A stretch of DNA of 64,000 nt from an uncultured Chryseobacterium sp. (lineage in GTDB: Bacteria; Bacteroidota; Bacteroidia; Flavobacteriales; Weeksellaceae), in assembly GCA_913774355.1 (NCBI GenBank), contig CAJYGB010000035.1:1-64000 (forward strand), in the 5' to 3' direction. Positions 53,748-62,578 of the stretch are shown here, in pieces (the first letter of the stretch is position 1; each line of letters begins with the position of its first letter). The notes beneath the pieces were generated by a model. It saw nothing but the letters and a program-made list of their open reading frames with translations. It did not search any database and had not been told where the DNA came from. The translations under genes and the position numbers were made by a program.

Positions 53748-56588
53748 ATGAAAAAGTTTTATTCAGGTCTATTATTGCTGATCGTGGCGCTTTCGTTTGG
53801 CCAGATCAGTTATACCATTACACCGAATCCGTTCAATGAAACGAACGCGATTACCTTAACCGTCCCGGGAAACCAGATTGATGAAACGGCTTGGGGTGTT
53901 TCGAACAACGCCATTTACATATGGTCCTGGTCGCTGGATACCAACTACCAGAACAGCCAGGACTGTCCTACCAACGGAAGCTGGAACAATTCCAACGAGG
54001 CCAACAGGCTCAGCTATAATGCAGCTACCGATACCTATTCCCTGTCTTTTACCCCCACCACTTTTTACGGGAGAACGGGCATCGGGAGGTTTGGCTTTTT
54101 ATTAAAAGATAAAACGGGAGCTCACCAGACCTCACCGGATATCTACGTTAATGTCGGAATCTTAAACCTGACCATGACCAATCCTGCGGCAAACAGCTTA
54201 ACATCCGTTCCGGTAGGGAATTCGATCAACATTACGGCGACAACAAATGTAAACGCTACCTTCCAGCTTAAAGCCAACGGAACGGTGGTGAATTCTACAT
54301 CAACACCTTCCACTTCCTATTCCTACAGTTACACCGTAACCCAGGATGCGAATATGGAACTGATTGCAACCGATGCCAATTCAACGGTAAAAAATGCAAC
54401 ATTCACGTTGCAGGTTCCGAGAAATGTGGTTTCACAGGCTATTCCGAGCTGGATCAGGCAGGGGATCAATTACAACCCTACCGATAATACAAAGGTTGGG
54501 CTTGCTTTGTATGCTCCATTTAAAAATTTCGTTCATGTGATCGGAAGTTTCAACAACTGGACGGTAAATGATGCTTATCTGATGAAGAGAGACACAACCA
54601 ATCCGGATTTATACTGGATTGAGCTGAGCGGTCTTATCCCACAGCAGCTGTACACTTTCCAGTACAGGACCAATGATCTCAGAAAAGTGGCAGATCCTTA
54701 TTCTCCGCAGATTTTATCTTCTTATGACGATCAGTATATTTCCGCTTCCACGTATCCGAACCTGCCGGCATTTCCTGCCGGGCAGGGCTTTGAAGTTTCG
54801 ATGTTTAAAACCGGGCAGGCGTCGTATAACTGGCAGGTGACCAATTTCCAGCGTCCTTCCAAAGATAATCTGGTGGTTTATGAATTGTTATTGAGGGATT
54901 TTACGCAGGAAAAAAACTGGCAGTCACTGATTAATAAAATTACGTATTTAAAAGGATTAAACATCAACGCGATCGAGCTGATGCCGATCATGGAATTTGA
55001 AGGAAACCTGTCATGGGGGTACAATACGTCTTTTCATTATGCTTTAGATAAGGCTTATGGAACTCCTGAAAAATTCAAGGAATTTGTAGACCTGTGCCAC
55101 CAAAACGGGATCGCCGTTATCCTTGATGTTGCTTTCAACCATGCTACAGGGCGTTCTCCATTGGCAAGACTTTGGAATATCGATCCGGATGGAGACGGTT
55201 ACGGCGATATTGCAGCCAACAATCCTTACTTCAATCAGGTGCCTAAACATTCCTATAATGTCTTTAACGATTTCAACCATGCCAGTGCTTCAACGAAATA
55301 TTACGTTGAAAGATGTCTTCAGCAATGGCTGACGGAATACCGTATTGACGGTTTTCGTTGGGATTTAACGAAAGGCTTTACCCAAAGCTGTTCCGAAAAC
55401 GATGAAACCTGTACCAATGCCTATCAGCAGGACAGAGTGGATATCCTAAAATATTATGCCGACAGACAGTGGGCGCTTGATCCTAATTCCTACATGATCT
55501 TTGAACATTTGGGAACGGATGCGGAAGAGCAGCAATGGGCAAATTATAGAGTTGCGGAAGGAAAAGGGGTCATGCTGTGGAATAACCAGAACGGTTCTTA
55601 TAACCAAAATACCATGGGTTACAAAGAAAACAGCAATTATGACAGGATGAACCATGCGCTTCACGGTTTTACCAACATGTCTGCAGTAGGATACGGAGAA
55701 AGCCACGACGAAGAAAGGCTGATGTTCAAAAACCTGGCCTACGGTGCGGTGAACGGAAGCTACGATGTGAAAAACCTGAATACGGCGCTTAACAGAATGA
55801 AGACTTTCGGGGCGACATTCTTTACGATTCCCGGTCCGAAAATGATCTGGCAGTTCGGGGAGCTTGGGTATGAATTCAGCATCAACAGATGTCAGGACGG
55901 TACGATTAACAACGGGTGCAGAACGGATCAGAAGCCGATCGCATTTGCTTTGAACTATGATACGAATACCAGCAGAAAAGCGGTGTATGATACCTGGGCA
56001 AAAATTATCAACTTCAGGAACTTATATCCGGTTTTCAGATCGAAAACATACTCCATAGAATCAAACAATTTAGCTAATGACCCGAATGGACTGATTACCC
56101 GGATTTATGTATATGATAACCTGTTAACATCAGGGATGAAGAATGTAGTGGTGCTGGCAAATTATACAACAGCTGCCCAGAATGTGATACCGTATTTTCC
56201 TTACACCGGACAATGGCAGAACCTGATGGATAATTCTATTATCAATGTAACATCCACCACGGCTCCGATAACCCTTCAGCCGGGAGAGTTCAGAATTCTG
56301 GGCAATTATACCACTAGTTTATCCACAGCTGATGTAAATGCTGCAAATAAGCTTTCGCTTCAAATTGCGGATAACCCGGTGAAAAACGGTTTGGCTAAAT
56401 TAATTTATCACAAAGCGAAGAATGGGGAGATCTTCATCTATGATTTAAGCGGCAGAAGAATGGATTCATTTAAGCTAAGCGGTGAAAACGGAACTTATGA
56501 ATTGAAAGTAAATTATCCTGCAGGAACATATCTTATTCATTTAAAATCAGATACAGGAATTGCGATTCAGAAAATGATTGTTAAATAA
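53748..56588 (+). CDS. GH13 alpha-amylase-family glycosidase with T9SS sorting tail
   Basis: 946 residues, signal peptide at about 1-18 (ending SFGQ). Two N-terminal beta-sandwich regions follow; the second, containing FVHVIGSFNNWTV (about 262-275), resembles a CBM48-type starch-binding domain. The GH13 barrel has region I AVILDVAFNHATG, nucleophile D539 (GFRWDL), acid/base E586 (FEHLG) and transition-state D654 (ESHDEE), so it looks active on alpha-glucans. The C-terminus (about 870-946; SLQIADNPVKNG, IFIYDLSGR, AIQKMIVK) is a type A sorting domain. Probably a cell-surface or secreted alpha-glucanase. Confidence 0.92.
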   Translation: MKKFYSGLLLLIVALSFGQISYTITPNPFNETNAITLTVPGNQIDETAWGVSNNAIYIWSWSLDTNYQNSQDCPTNGSWNNSNEANRLSYNAATDTYSLSFTPTTFYGRTGIGRFGFLLKDKTGAHQTSPDIYVNVGILNLTMTNPAANSLTSVPVGNSINITATTNVNATFQLKANGTVVNSTSTPSTSYSYSYTVTQDANMELIATDANSTVKNATFTLQVPRNVVSQAIPSWIRQGINYNPTDNTKVGLALYAPFKNFVHVIGSFNNWTVNDAYLMKRDTTNPDLYWIELSGLIPQQLYTFQYRTNDLRKVADPYSPQILSSYDDQYISASTYPNLPAFPAGQGFEVSMFKTGQASYNWQVTNFQRPSKDNLVVYELLLRDFTQEKNWQSLINKITYLKGLNINAIELMPIMEFEGNLSWGYNTSFHYALDKAYGTPEKFKEFVDLCHQNGIAVILDVAFNHATGRSPLARLWNIDPDGDGYGDIAANNPYFNQVPKHSYNVFNDFNHASASTKYYVERCLQQWLTEYRIDGFRWDLTKGFTQSCSENDETCTNAYQQDRVDILKYYADRQWALDPNSYMIFEHLGTDAEEQQWANYRVAEGKGVMLWNNQNGSYNQNTMGYKENSNYDRMNHALHGFTNMSAVGYGESHDEERLMFKNLAYGAVNGSYDVKNLNTALNRMKTFGATFFTIPGPKMIWQFGELGYEFSINRCQDGTINNGCRTDQKPIAFALNYDTNTSRKAVYDTWAKIINFRNLYPVFRSKTYSIESNNLANDPNGLITRIYVYDNLLTSGMKNVVVLANYTTAAQNVIPYFPYTGQWQNLMDNSIINVTSTTAPITLQPGEFRILGNYTTSLSTADVNAANKLSLQIADNPVKNGLAKLIYHKAKNGEIFIYDLSGRRMDSFKLSGENGTYELKVNYPAGTYLIHLKSDTGIAIQKMIVK

Positions 56589-56590
56589 CC

Positions 56591-56935
56591 TGTGGATAAA
56601 TCTGAAATTAATCCAAAAGGAGGTCATGAGAATGATCTCCTTTTTATTTATCCATAGTTTATCCACCGTAAAGCCGGGATTATCCTTACAATATTAACGG
56701 CTTTTCCATACGTTTTCCACATCTTTTTCCGCAACGAAATTAAGGTTTGTCCAGACCTTCTCAACATCTTATTCATACGTTATCCATATTTTATTCACAG
56801 CGGTTCAAATTTTTATTCAGATTATTTGCGTGGTTACTCATATCCAATTCACAGTTTCCCAAGAGGCAATTAACAGGTTATCCACAACTTATTCACAACT
56901 GGAAATAAATAGTAGTGACCTGATGTTTATCCGGT
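56591..56935. other. DnaA-box array, candidate oriC or DnaA-titration site
   Basis: Exact TTATNCACA boxes: 56591-56599 (minus), 56791-56799, 56878-56886 and 56889-56897 (plus). Near-matches on plus start at 56648 (TTATCCATA), 56659 (TTATCCACC), 56702 (TTTTCCATA), 56713 (TTTTCCACA), 56769 (TTATTCATA), 56780 (TTATCCATA), 56813 (TTATTCAGA), 56834 (TTACTCATA) and 56927 (TTATCCGGT). Starts are separated by 11 bp or about a multiple of it (648/659, 702/713, 769/780/791/813, 878/889), that is 9-mers with 2-bp gaps in one orientation, the geometry that supports DnaA filament growth in known origins. No dnaA gene is in the window. Confidence 0.7.
56615..56645 (+). terminator. Terminator of the GH13 gene
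   Basis: A 13-bp stem with one G-U pair (56615-56627 with 56632-56644, core AAGGAG/CTCCTT) and a GAGA loop ends in T5. The DnaA-box array begins just after it. Confidence 0.88.
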
Positions 56936-57020
56936 CAAAATAAATTTTATATTAGTGGCAAAATAACTTTAGAAAAGTTAAATCAGATAGACGCAATGCG
57001 TAAATCTGAATGTTAGCAGC
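56936..57020. other. AT-rich stretch beside the DnaA array
   Basis: Highly AT-rich sequence directly beyond the last box. It could serve as the duplex-unwinding element of an origin; it also has to contain the promoter of the CPBP gene. Nothing else was recognised. Confidence 0.35.
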
Positions 57021-57040
57021 AATGAAAAAATCTACGCAAA

Positions 57041-57839
57041 TTGAGCATCATACAAAAAAACAAAGTTTTAGTATTCCATTTTATCTTGTTTATATTATCG
57101 GGTACATTTATCTGGACAATAAATGTTTTAGGGCAGATCAGTTTTCATGAAAATGCTTTTTTTCCATTTTTTATTCGTTCAATGATATTAGCAGGCCTTG
57201 TGATCTTATCTTATTATTTAAACGATAAGTTTAGTAAAAAGAATGCCCTGAACGGAAGTATATTAAAATGTAAACCGGGATCCGTAGGCCAGTGTTTCGG
57301 GGGAAGTATTCTGGGGTTTTTATTGATAGCGGGCATGTGGGCAATCCTCTATCTCATTTATCCTTTCGACATTATAAGAAATCCCGTTTCGAAAATTGTT
57401 CCGGTAATGGATATTGTTTCCTATAGTTTGGGTAATACCCTCGAAGAGTTATTGTTCAGAGGCTTTTTGCTGCTTGCCTCGGTAAGACTCTTTGAAAAGA
57501 CAGGCGCGGTTCTTTTTGTTTCGATTCTTTTCGGGCTTTTTCATTTACCCGGATTCGGACTAACGAAAGAAGGATTAAGTATGGCTGTGACAACGTTTAC
57601 CATGTCGTTGCTTTATTTCCGTGATTTACTACACGGGATCCATCTGGCCGGCCGTTACATTACATATCACGCTGAATCTCATTTTGCATACGTTGGGCTT
57701 CGACGGAGCAGGGCAGGGAATATTCCGGATTGAACTTGCTGCATCCGATGTCAATGGGCTTTTTTTCACTCTGATCTATGAAATTGTTATCATTACCTTG
57801 GCGATATGGATATTCAGCAGAGGAAGAAAGGAGATATAA
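57041..57839 (+). pseudogene. CPBP-family intramembrane protease, frameshifted
   Basis: The first frame (57041-57733, from a TTG) gives a membrane protein with the CPBP (Abi) motif EELLFRGFLLL and a second motif FGLFHLPGF. After about 57617 the family-typical continuation IYYTGSIWPAVTLHITLNLILHTLGF is in another frame (57621-57839). One extra base in the TTCC at about 57617-57620 explains the shift. Without it the protein would be about 265 residues and complete. It is a recent pseudogene or a sequencing error. The start is also weak: an ATG at 57022 lies in a different frame, separated by an A7 run. Confidence 0.75.
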
Positions 57840-58099
57840 AATGCTGTCCACTATGGAATGGCAGGATAAGGATCCCAAGTCATTGTATCTTCATATAGCC
57901 GGAGCTATTGTCTTTCAGCCGGATGTAAGAAAGATTTTTATTACGGTCTCAAAATCAATCCGGCAGATTGCAGATCAAAGCGCAGGAAGGCTTATGTATA
58001 ATTACTATTGAAAAAATGATCCCGGATTAAAAATAGAAATATAAGCCGGAAATCGGTCGGGTTGTACTTTGCTTCACTACAATTTATTAGTTTTACATT
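57840..58099. other. Intergenic between CPBP and Crp genes
   Basis: A short open frame to 58011 overlaps the CPBP end but has no recognisable features and is probably not a gene. No terminator or clear promoter is visible. Confidence 0.4.
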
Positions 58100-58687
58100 A
58101 TGTTCAGCTTCTTTAAAGATTATTTAAAACAATGTACGGAAATTTCCGAAGAGGAGATTCGGGTTATTTACAGCAAAGGGAAAGAGCGGAACCTCCGCAA
58201 ATCGCAATCGCTTCTGCACGATGGAGAGGTATGGAATTATAATTGTTTTATTATCAGTGGATGTTTCAGATTGTACCGTTTTGGGGAGGACGGCACGGAT
58301 CATACTATGCGCTTCGGTATTGAGAGCTGGTGGATGACAGACCAGGAAAGCTATAACAACAGGGCACCGTCTGAATATAATATTGAAGCGCTTTCCAAAA
58401 GCACCGTCATCCTGTGGACAAAAGAAGACTGGCAGTATCTGCTGTCAGCCATTCCGGCACTGAAATTATTCGAAACGGGACTGCAGGCAAGGGCCTATGA
58501 AGCCAGCCAGCGTAGGATTTATTCATTGATCAGCGGTTCAGCCGAAGAAAAATATATAGAATTTCAAAAGACGTATCCTCATATCTTTAATAAGGTTCCT
58601 TTATATATGGTTGCATCCTACCTTGGCATGTCGCGTGAAACCTTAAGCAGAATCAGGAAAGAGGGCAGCATAAAAAATAAGACCTGA
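58100..58687 (+). CDS. Crp/Fnr-family transcriptional regulator
   Basis: 195 residues. The N-terminal cyclic-nucleotide-binding-like barrel includes KSQSLLHDGEVWNYNCFIISGCFRLYRFGEDG; no Fnr-type cysteine set is visible. The C-terminal helix-turn-helix is VASYLGMSRETLSRIRKE. This short type is common in Bacteroidota; the ligand is unknown. It is convergent with an amidase gene, whose upstream region contains a perfect palindrome that could be its site. Confidence 0.88.
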   Translation: MFSFFKDYLKQCTEISEEEIRVIYSKGKERNLRKSQSLLHDGEVWNYNCFIISGCFRLYRFGEDGTDHTMRFGIESWWMTDQESYNNRAPSEYNIEALSKSTVILWTKEDWQYLLSAIPALKLFETGLQARAYEASQRRIYSLISGSAEEKYIEFQKTYPHIFNKVPLYMVASYLGMSRETLSRIRKEGSIKNKT

Positions 58688-58700
58688 TCATTCTATCAGG
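58683..58700 (-). terminator. Hairpin between convergent Crp and amidase genes
   Basis: CCTGAT (58683-58688) pairs with ATCAGG (58695-58700). On the minus strand a T-rich run follows a few bases later. The stem is short, so this is a moderate candidate. Confidence 0.45.
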
Positions 58701-58725
58701 CCTTAATTTCAATTAATAAAATTGC

Positions 58726-60138
58726 TTAAATCGGAGGATGAAGATCCGAAAAAGAGCCTGCACTTTCAAGCAAGGATGCTACATGCAGGATCATTGGCTC
58801 CGCATGCCAGCTTCCAATAATTTGTACATTGATAGGTAAGCCCTCTCGGCTGGTTCCAAATCGCATCGATACTCCGGGAAGTCCGGTAACATTTAAAGGA
58901 ACAGTCGCTCCCTGGAGGTAAGTGGCGTCAACATTTTTCCCATCTATTACAAAATGTTCTTCCCCGTGCGGATAAGCCGGAATAGGCAGAACATGAGTCA
59001 ACAGTACATCGTATTGGAAAAAATATTCTGCGAAACCGTCTCTTATGCGCTCAGCTGCCTGCTCCGCATGGATATAATCTTTTATGGAAGTTTCCGGTAA
59101 AGAAAGCATCGTTTTTGCCATTTTGTAGATCTCATCTTCACTTCTTCCTTCAGTGGTCTGTCTGAATGCTTCTTTCATTTCCATGACATGGATTCGATTA
59201 AAAACTTCTAAGACAAAATCCTTTTCAAGAGCCGGAATTTCTACCTGCTCTACTATATGCCCCAGTTCTTTCAATGCAACTGCCGCAGATTTTACGGTAT
59301 TGGCAACCTCAGGATCGACAGGCCCGAAGCCGGGTCCCACCATCCATCCTATCCGGAGTGGCCGATCGGGGATGTTTCTCTGAAGATGGTTTGACGGCGC
59401 CTCAAAGGATGCAAATCCGTCCTTGCCGTCAGGCCCTGATAATACAGAAAATGCCAGTGAAAGATCGCGGATGCTTCTGGCCATCGGTCCCACATGCCAG
59501 AACCGGCGCGGAACGCGGGGCCATATTCCCGTCATCGGAATGCTTCCGTGAGTGGCTTTCAAAGAAACGATCCCGGTTTGTGCAGCAGGTCCACGGACCG
59601 ATATGGCAAGGTCGGTGCCCAGCCCGATCGGTGACAGGCCTGCTGCAATAGCTGCCGATTCGCCCCCGCTTGATCCGCCGGGAGTAAGGCTTAAATCCCA
59701 TGGGTTATTGGTGCGGCAGCTCAGTAAATTATCACTTTCAATCCAATACGAAAATTCGGGGAGATTGGTTTTGCCCAGTAATATTCCTCCGGCATTTTTC
59801 ATTCTTGCAACACTTGTTGCATCCCTGTCCGGAATACGTCCTTTAAAAATAGGCGATCCTCTCTGCGTCAGAACATTTAAGGTGTCGATAGAATCTTTTA
59901 CGGTAAACGGGACTCCGTGAAAGGGACCAAGCTTTTCACCGCTCAGAACCATCTTTTCAGCCAGTTCCGCTTCCCTGACCGCATGGTCTGAAAGTGTTAC
60001 CATCGAATTTATGGATGGAGTTAATGAATTAATTCTTTCATGAAGGGTTTTCAAAACCTCCACAGGGGATATTTCCCGGTTACGTATTAATTCGGCCAGA
60101 CTGCTTGCATCTTGATAATAAATGGGTTGTGTGTTCAT
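58726..60138 (-). CDS. Amidase-signature family hydrolase
   Basis: 470 residues, with the Ser-cisSer-Lys triad placed at K81 (FTVKDSID), S156 (GGSSGGESAA) and S180 (LAISVRGPAAQTG). GatA-type proteins usually have GGS before the Arg at the last site; here it is AIS, with the Ser kept. Length and motifs fit a stand-alone amidase rather than GatA, and no gatB/gatC is nearby. The substrate is unknown. Confidence 0.9.
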   Translation of the reverse strand: MNTQPIYYQDASSLAELIRNREISPVEVLKTLHERINSLTPSINSMVTLSDHAVREAELAEKMVLSGEKLGPFHGVPFTVKDSIDTLNVLTQRGSPIFKGRIPDRDATSVARMKNAGGILLGKTNLPEFSYWIESDNLLSCRTNNPWDLSLTPGGSSGGESAAIAAGLSPIGLGTDLAISVRGPAAQTGIVSLKATHGSIPMTGIWPRVPRRFWHVGPMARSIRDLSLAFSVLSGPDGKDGFASFEAPSNHLQRNIPDRPLRIGWMVGPGFGPVDPEVANTVKSAAVALKELGHIVEQVEIPALEKDFVLEVFNRIHVMEMKEAFRQTTEGRSEDEIYKMAKTMLSLPETSIKDYIHAEQAAERIRDGFAEYFFQYDVLLTHVLPIPAYPHGEEHFVIDGKNVDATYLQGATVPLNVTGLPGVSMRFGTSREGLPINVQIIGSWHAEPMILHVASLLESAGSFSDLHPPI

Positions 60139-60460
60139 AATTCTTTTTTTAACTAAGGTTGGTTGTAAAATGATTTCATTAAATTTTACTACATCACAAA
60201 AATATTATCGGACCACCTGCCGGCGAAAGGTCTTTTGACACTATTTGAGCGTGACAATTGTCACAATAAGAATGAAATAAATTAATTAATACAAGTTCTG
60301 AAAGCCTGTCCGGAAGGTACCGGGATATATTCTTCTGTTTGTAAAGCCGAATCTCTTATTTCAAGACAAAAGAACAAGGTCTCCACTTTATGTACAATCG
60401 CAAACTATACTTTTACAATGAATTAATAATCCGTATCTTTGCACCCACAAAATTTTCATA
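60139..60460. promoter_or_regulatory. Divergent amidase/prfA promoter region with 14-bp palindrome
   Basis: For the amidase a -7 box TATTTTTG reads on minus at 60197-60204. A perfect palindrome GTGACAATTGTCAC lies at 60251-60264, about 65-70 bp upstream of the predicted start, a common spacing for Crp-type activators. For prfA a -7 box TATCTTTG lies at 60434-60441. No -33 TTG is well placed for either. Confidence 0.5.
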
Positions 60461-61546
60461 ATGGCTAAATCATTAATTCCAAAATTAGAAGCTATAAAAC
60501 AGAGATATAATGAGGTGGCCGACCTTATTATACAGCCTGATGTGATTTCAGACCAAAAAAGATATTCTTCTTTGAACAAAGAATATAGCGATTTGGGAAA
60601 AATTGTAAGAGTTTACGATCAATATAAAGGGGCTTTGGACACGATTGAAGAATCTGATGAAATCATTGCTGACGGATCAGATAAAGATTTTGTAGAGCTG
60701 GCAAAAATCGAGAAGAACGAAGCCCTGGAAAAAATTCCGGGACTGGAGGACGAATTAAAAGTATTGCTGATTCCGAAAGATCCTGCAGACGATAAAAACG
60801 TTATTGTAGAACTTCGTGCCGGGACCGGTGGGGATGAAGCGGCGATTTTCGTAGAGGATATTTACCGGATGTATTCCATGTACTTTAAAACAAAAGGATG
60901 GAGACATGAAGTAACAGACTCCAATGAAGCGGCCAAAGGCTACAAAGAACTCATTATGAAGGTGGAAGGAGAAGGCGTGTACGGAATCATGAAATTTGAA
61001 TCCGGCGTTCACCGTGTACAGCGTGTTCCGGAAACCGAATCCCAGGGAAGGGTTCATACTTCAGCCATTACGGTAGCAGTTCTTCCGGAAGCTGAAGAGG
61101 TGGATTTTGAACTGAATCCGGCGGATATCGAAATGCAGACTTCCAGATCCGGAGGAGCGGGAGGTCAGAACGTAAACAAAGTTGAAACGAAAGTTCAGCT
61201 GACGCATAAGCCTTCAGGGTTGGTAGTGGTTTGTCAACAGGCGCGTTCTCAGCTGGCCAACCGTGAACTGGCGATGGAAATGCTGAGAACCAAACTCTAC
61301 GATATCGAGCTTCAGAAAGTGCAGGGTGATATTGCCGCCCAGCGTAAATCGATGGTTTCTACGGGAGACCGTTCTGCAAAGATCAAAACGTACAACTATC
61401 CTCAGGGTAGGGTTACGGATCACCGGATCAACAAATCCATGTATAATCTGGATGCCTATATGAACGGTGATATTTCCGAAATGATTGATGCGGTAATCAT
61501 GGCGGAAAACGCTGAAAAAATGAAAGGCGAAGAAGAAAATTTATAA
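60461..61546 (+). CDS. prfA: Peptide chain release factor 1
   Basis: Ends translation at UAA and UAG. 361 residues. The stop-codon-reading PxT tripeptide appears as PET at 190-192 ([15 protein letters not shown]), which distinguishes RF1 from RF2. The GGQ of the peptidyl-tRNA hydrolysis loop is at 234-236 ([11 protein letters not shown]). [12 protein letters not shown] at 119-130 is also typical. Monocistronic, with its own -7 box and terminator. No prmC follows. Confidence 0.97.
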   Translation: MAKSLIPKLEAIKQRYNEVADLIIQPDVISDQKRYSSLNKEYSDLGKIVRVYDQYKGALDTIEESDEIIADGSDKDFVELAKIEKNEALEKIPGLEDELKVLLIPKDPADDKNVIVELRAGTGGDEAAIFVEDIYRMYSMYFKTKGWRHEVTDSNEAAKGYKELIMKVEGEGVYGIMKFESGVHRVQRVPETESQGRVHTSAITVAVLPEAEEVDFELNPADIEMQTSRSGGAGGQNVNKVETKVQLTHKPSGLVVVCQQARSQLANRELAMEMLRTKLYDIELQKVQGDIAAQRKSMVSTGDRSAKIKTYNYPQGRVTDHRINKSMYNLDAYMNGDISEMIDAVIMAENAEKMKGEEENL

Positions 61547-61569
61547 AATCTTTATCATAAAATCTTTTT

Positions 61570-61598
61570 AAAGTCTCCGGATTCCGGAGACTTTTTTT
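61570..61598 (+). terminator. Terminator of prfA
   Basis: An 11-bp perfect stem (61570-61580 with 61584-61594, AAGTCTCCGG core) and a 3-base loop, followed by T7. Confidence 0.92.
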
Positions 61599-61835
61599 AT
61601 AATTATCACAATAAAAACCTCTTGTTAGGTACCACATACATAACATCGATCTATTACTATTATGCTGTCTTTCATTAGATTATTGAAGTAAGATTTTTGA
61701 ATTCAGTAAAAATAATTCAGTAATTTTTAAATGATGTTAAAAGATTATTGAAAATAATAGGTACATTTATAAAATGCTTCCGGATTTATCAGGGAGCTGG
61801 GGAATAAATTATACGCTAATTTGAATAATACATTT

Positions 61836-62501
61836 ATGAAAAATCTTACGGCTGCTTTTTTGGTAGCGATGCTTTGCTTTACGCAAAATTTACGGGCTCA
61901 AAACATTTTACCACCACAAAAAGTCTTTAACCTTTATTTTGATTCTTTTGTAAAATACAATGACGATTCTTTAAAAGAGCTCAACAGCTATCTGATTAAT
62001 TTTTTAGGAAAAGAGAATACCCATAAAATGAGCCTAAATGAATCTTACGATCAAAAAGTTGACAGTTTTACCAATATCTTTCTATCGAACCTCCCAACCG
62101 AGGTTTCCGCAGTCTGTAAAAATGAAGCCCGTGAATATTTTAGAATATTGATCGGAAATTTTAAAAATGCTACTTACAATATTAAAGATATAAAAACACG
62201 ATCTTCTGACCTTATTAAAAATCAGGAAATCTCGGAAGTAGATTATGAAGTGAACTTTAAGGTTCCGACCGTAGCTTCCCAGATCAATGTCGGGGATATA
62301 AAGAAAATCGGACCCGGGGAAATGAAAAAATACCTTATCGATATTACCAATAATCTGAAAAAGGCAGATAAGATTGTCTCTACCCGGCAGAAATTCAACC
62401 TGTACCAGGTAAAGTATGGCACCGATACTTATTACTGGAACGGTGGCCCTCAGGAAATGGCCTGGAAACTGAACGAGTTTTATTTTAAAAATATAAATTA
62501 A
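61836..62501 (+). CDS. Secreted protein of unknown function
   Basis: The start is the ATG at 61836 (MKNLTAAFLVAML), preferred to a TTG at 61821. 221 residues, signal peptide at about 1-22 (ending LRAQ). The mature protein is helical and Lys/Asn/Asp-rich (VKYNDDSLKELNSYLINFLG, IKDIKTRSSDLIKNQE) and ends in an aromatic stretch (YGTDTYYWNGGPQEMAWKL). No family recognised; own terminator. Confidence 0.7.
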   Translation: MKNLTAAFLVAMLCFTQNLRAQNILPPQKVFNLYFDSFVKYNDDSLKELNSYLINFLGKENTHKMSLNESYDQKVDSFTNIFLSNLPTEVSAVCKNEAREYFRILIGNFKNATYNIKDIKTRSSDLIKNQEISEVDYEVNFKVPTVASQINVGDIKKIGPGEMKKYLIDITNNLKKADKIVSTRQKFNLYQVKYGTDTYYWNGGPQEMAWKLNEFYFKNIN

Positions 62502-62513
62502 TCATAAATGAAT

Positions 62514-62537
62514 GCTGTCGGTTCCGGCAGCTTTTTT
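62514..62537 (+). terminator. Terminator of the 61836 gene
   Basis: A GCTGTCGG/CCGGCAGC stem with one G-U pair (62514-62521 with 62524-62531) is followed by T7. Confidence 0.82.
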
Positions 62538-62578
62538 TATTTAAAACAGATTTCTTATTTTTGGTAAAAGAGCTTACT

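Noticed and set aside
56906..56918. TAGTAG-type DnaA-trio after the last exact DnaA boxes
   Set aside because: Only two clean TAG triplets are present, and I could not confirm the required strand and spacing, so it is not claimed as part of the origin.
57778..58011. 77-codon frame overlapping the end of the CPBP gene
   Set aside because: Mostly an alternate frame of the CPBP tail plus intergenic DNA; no start signal or recognisable protein.
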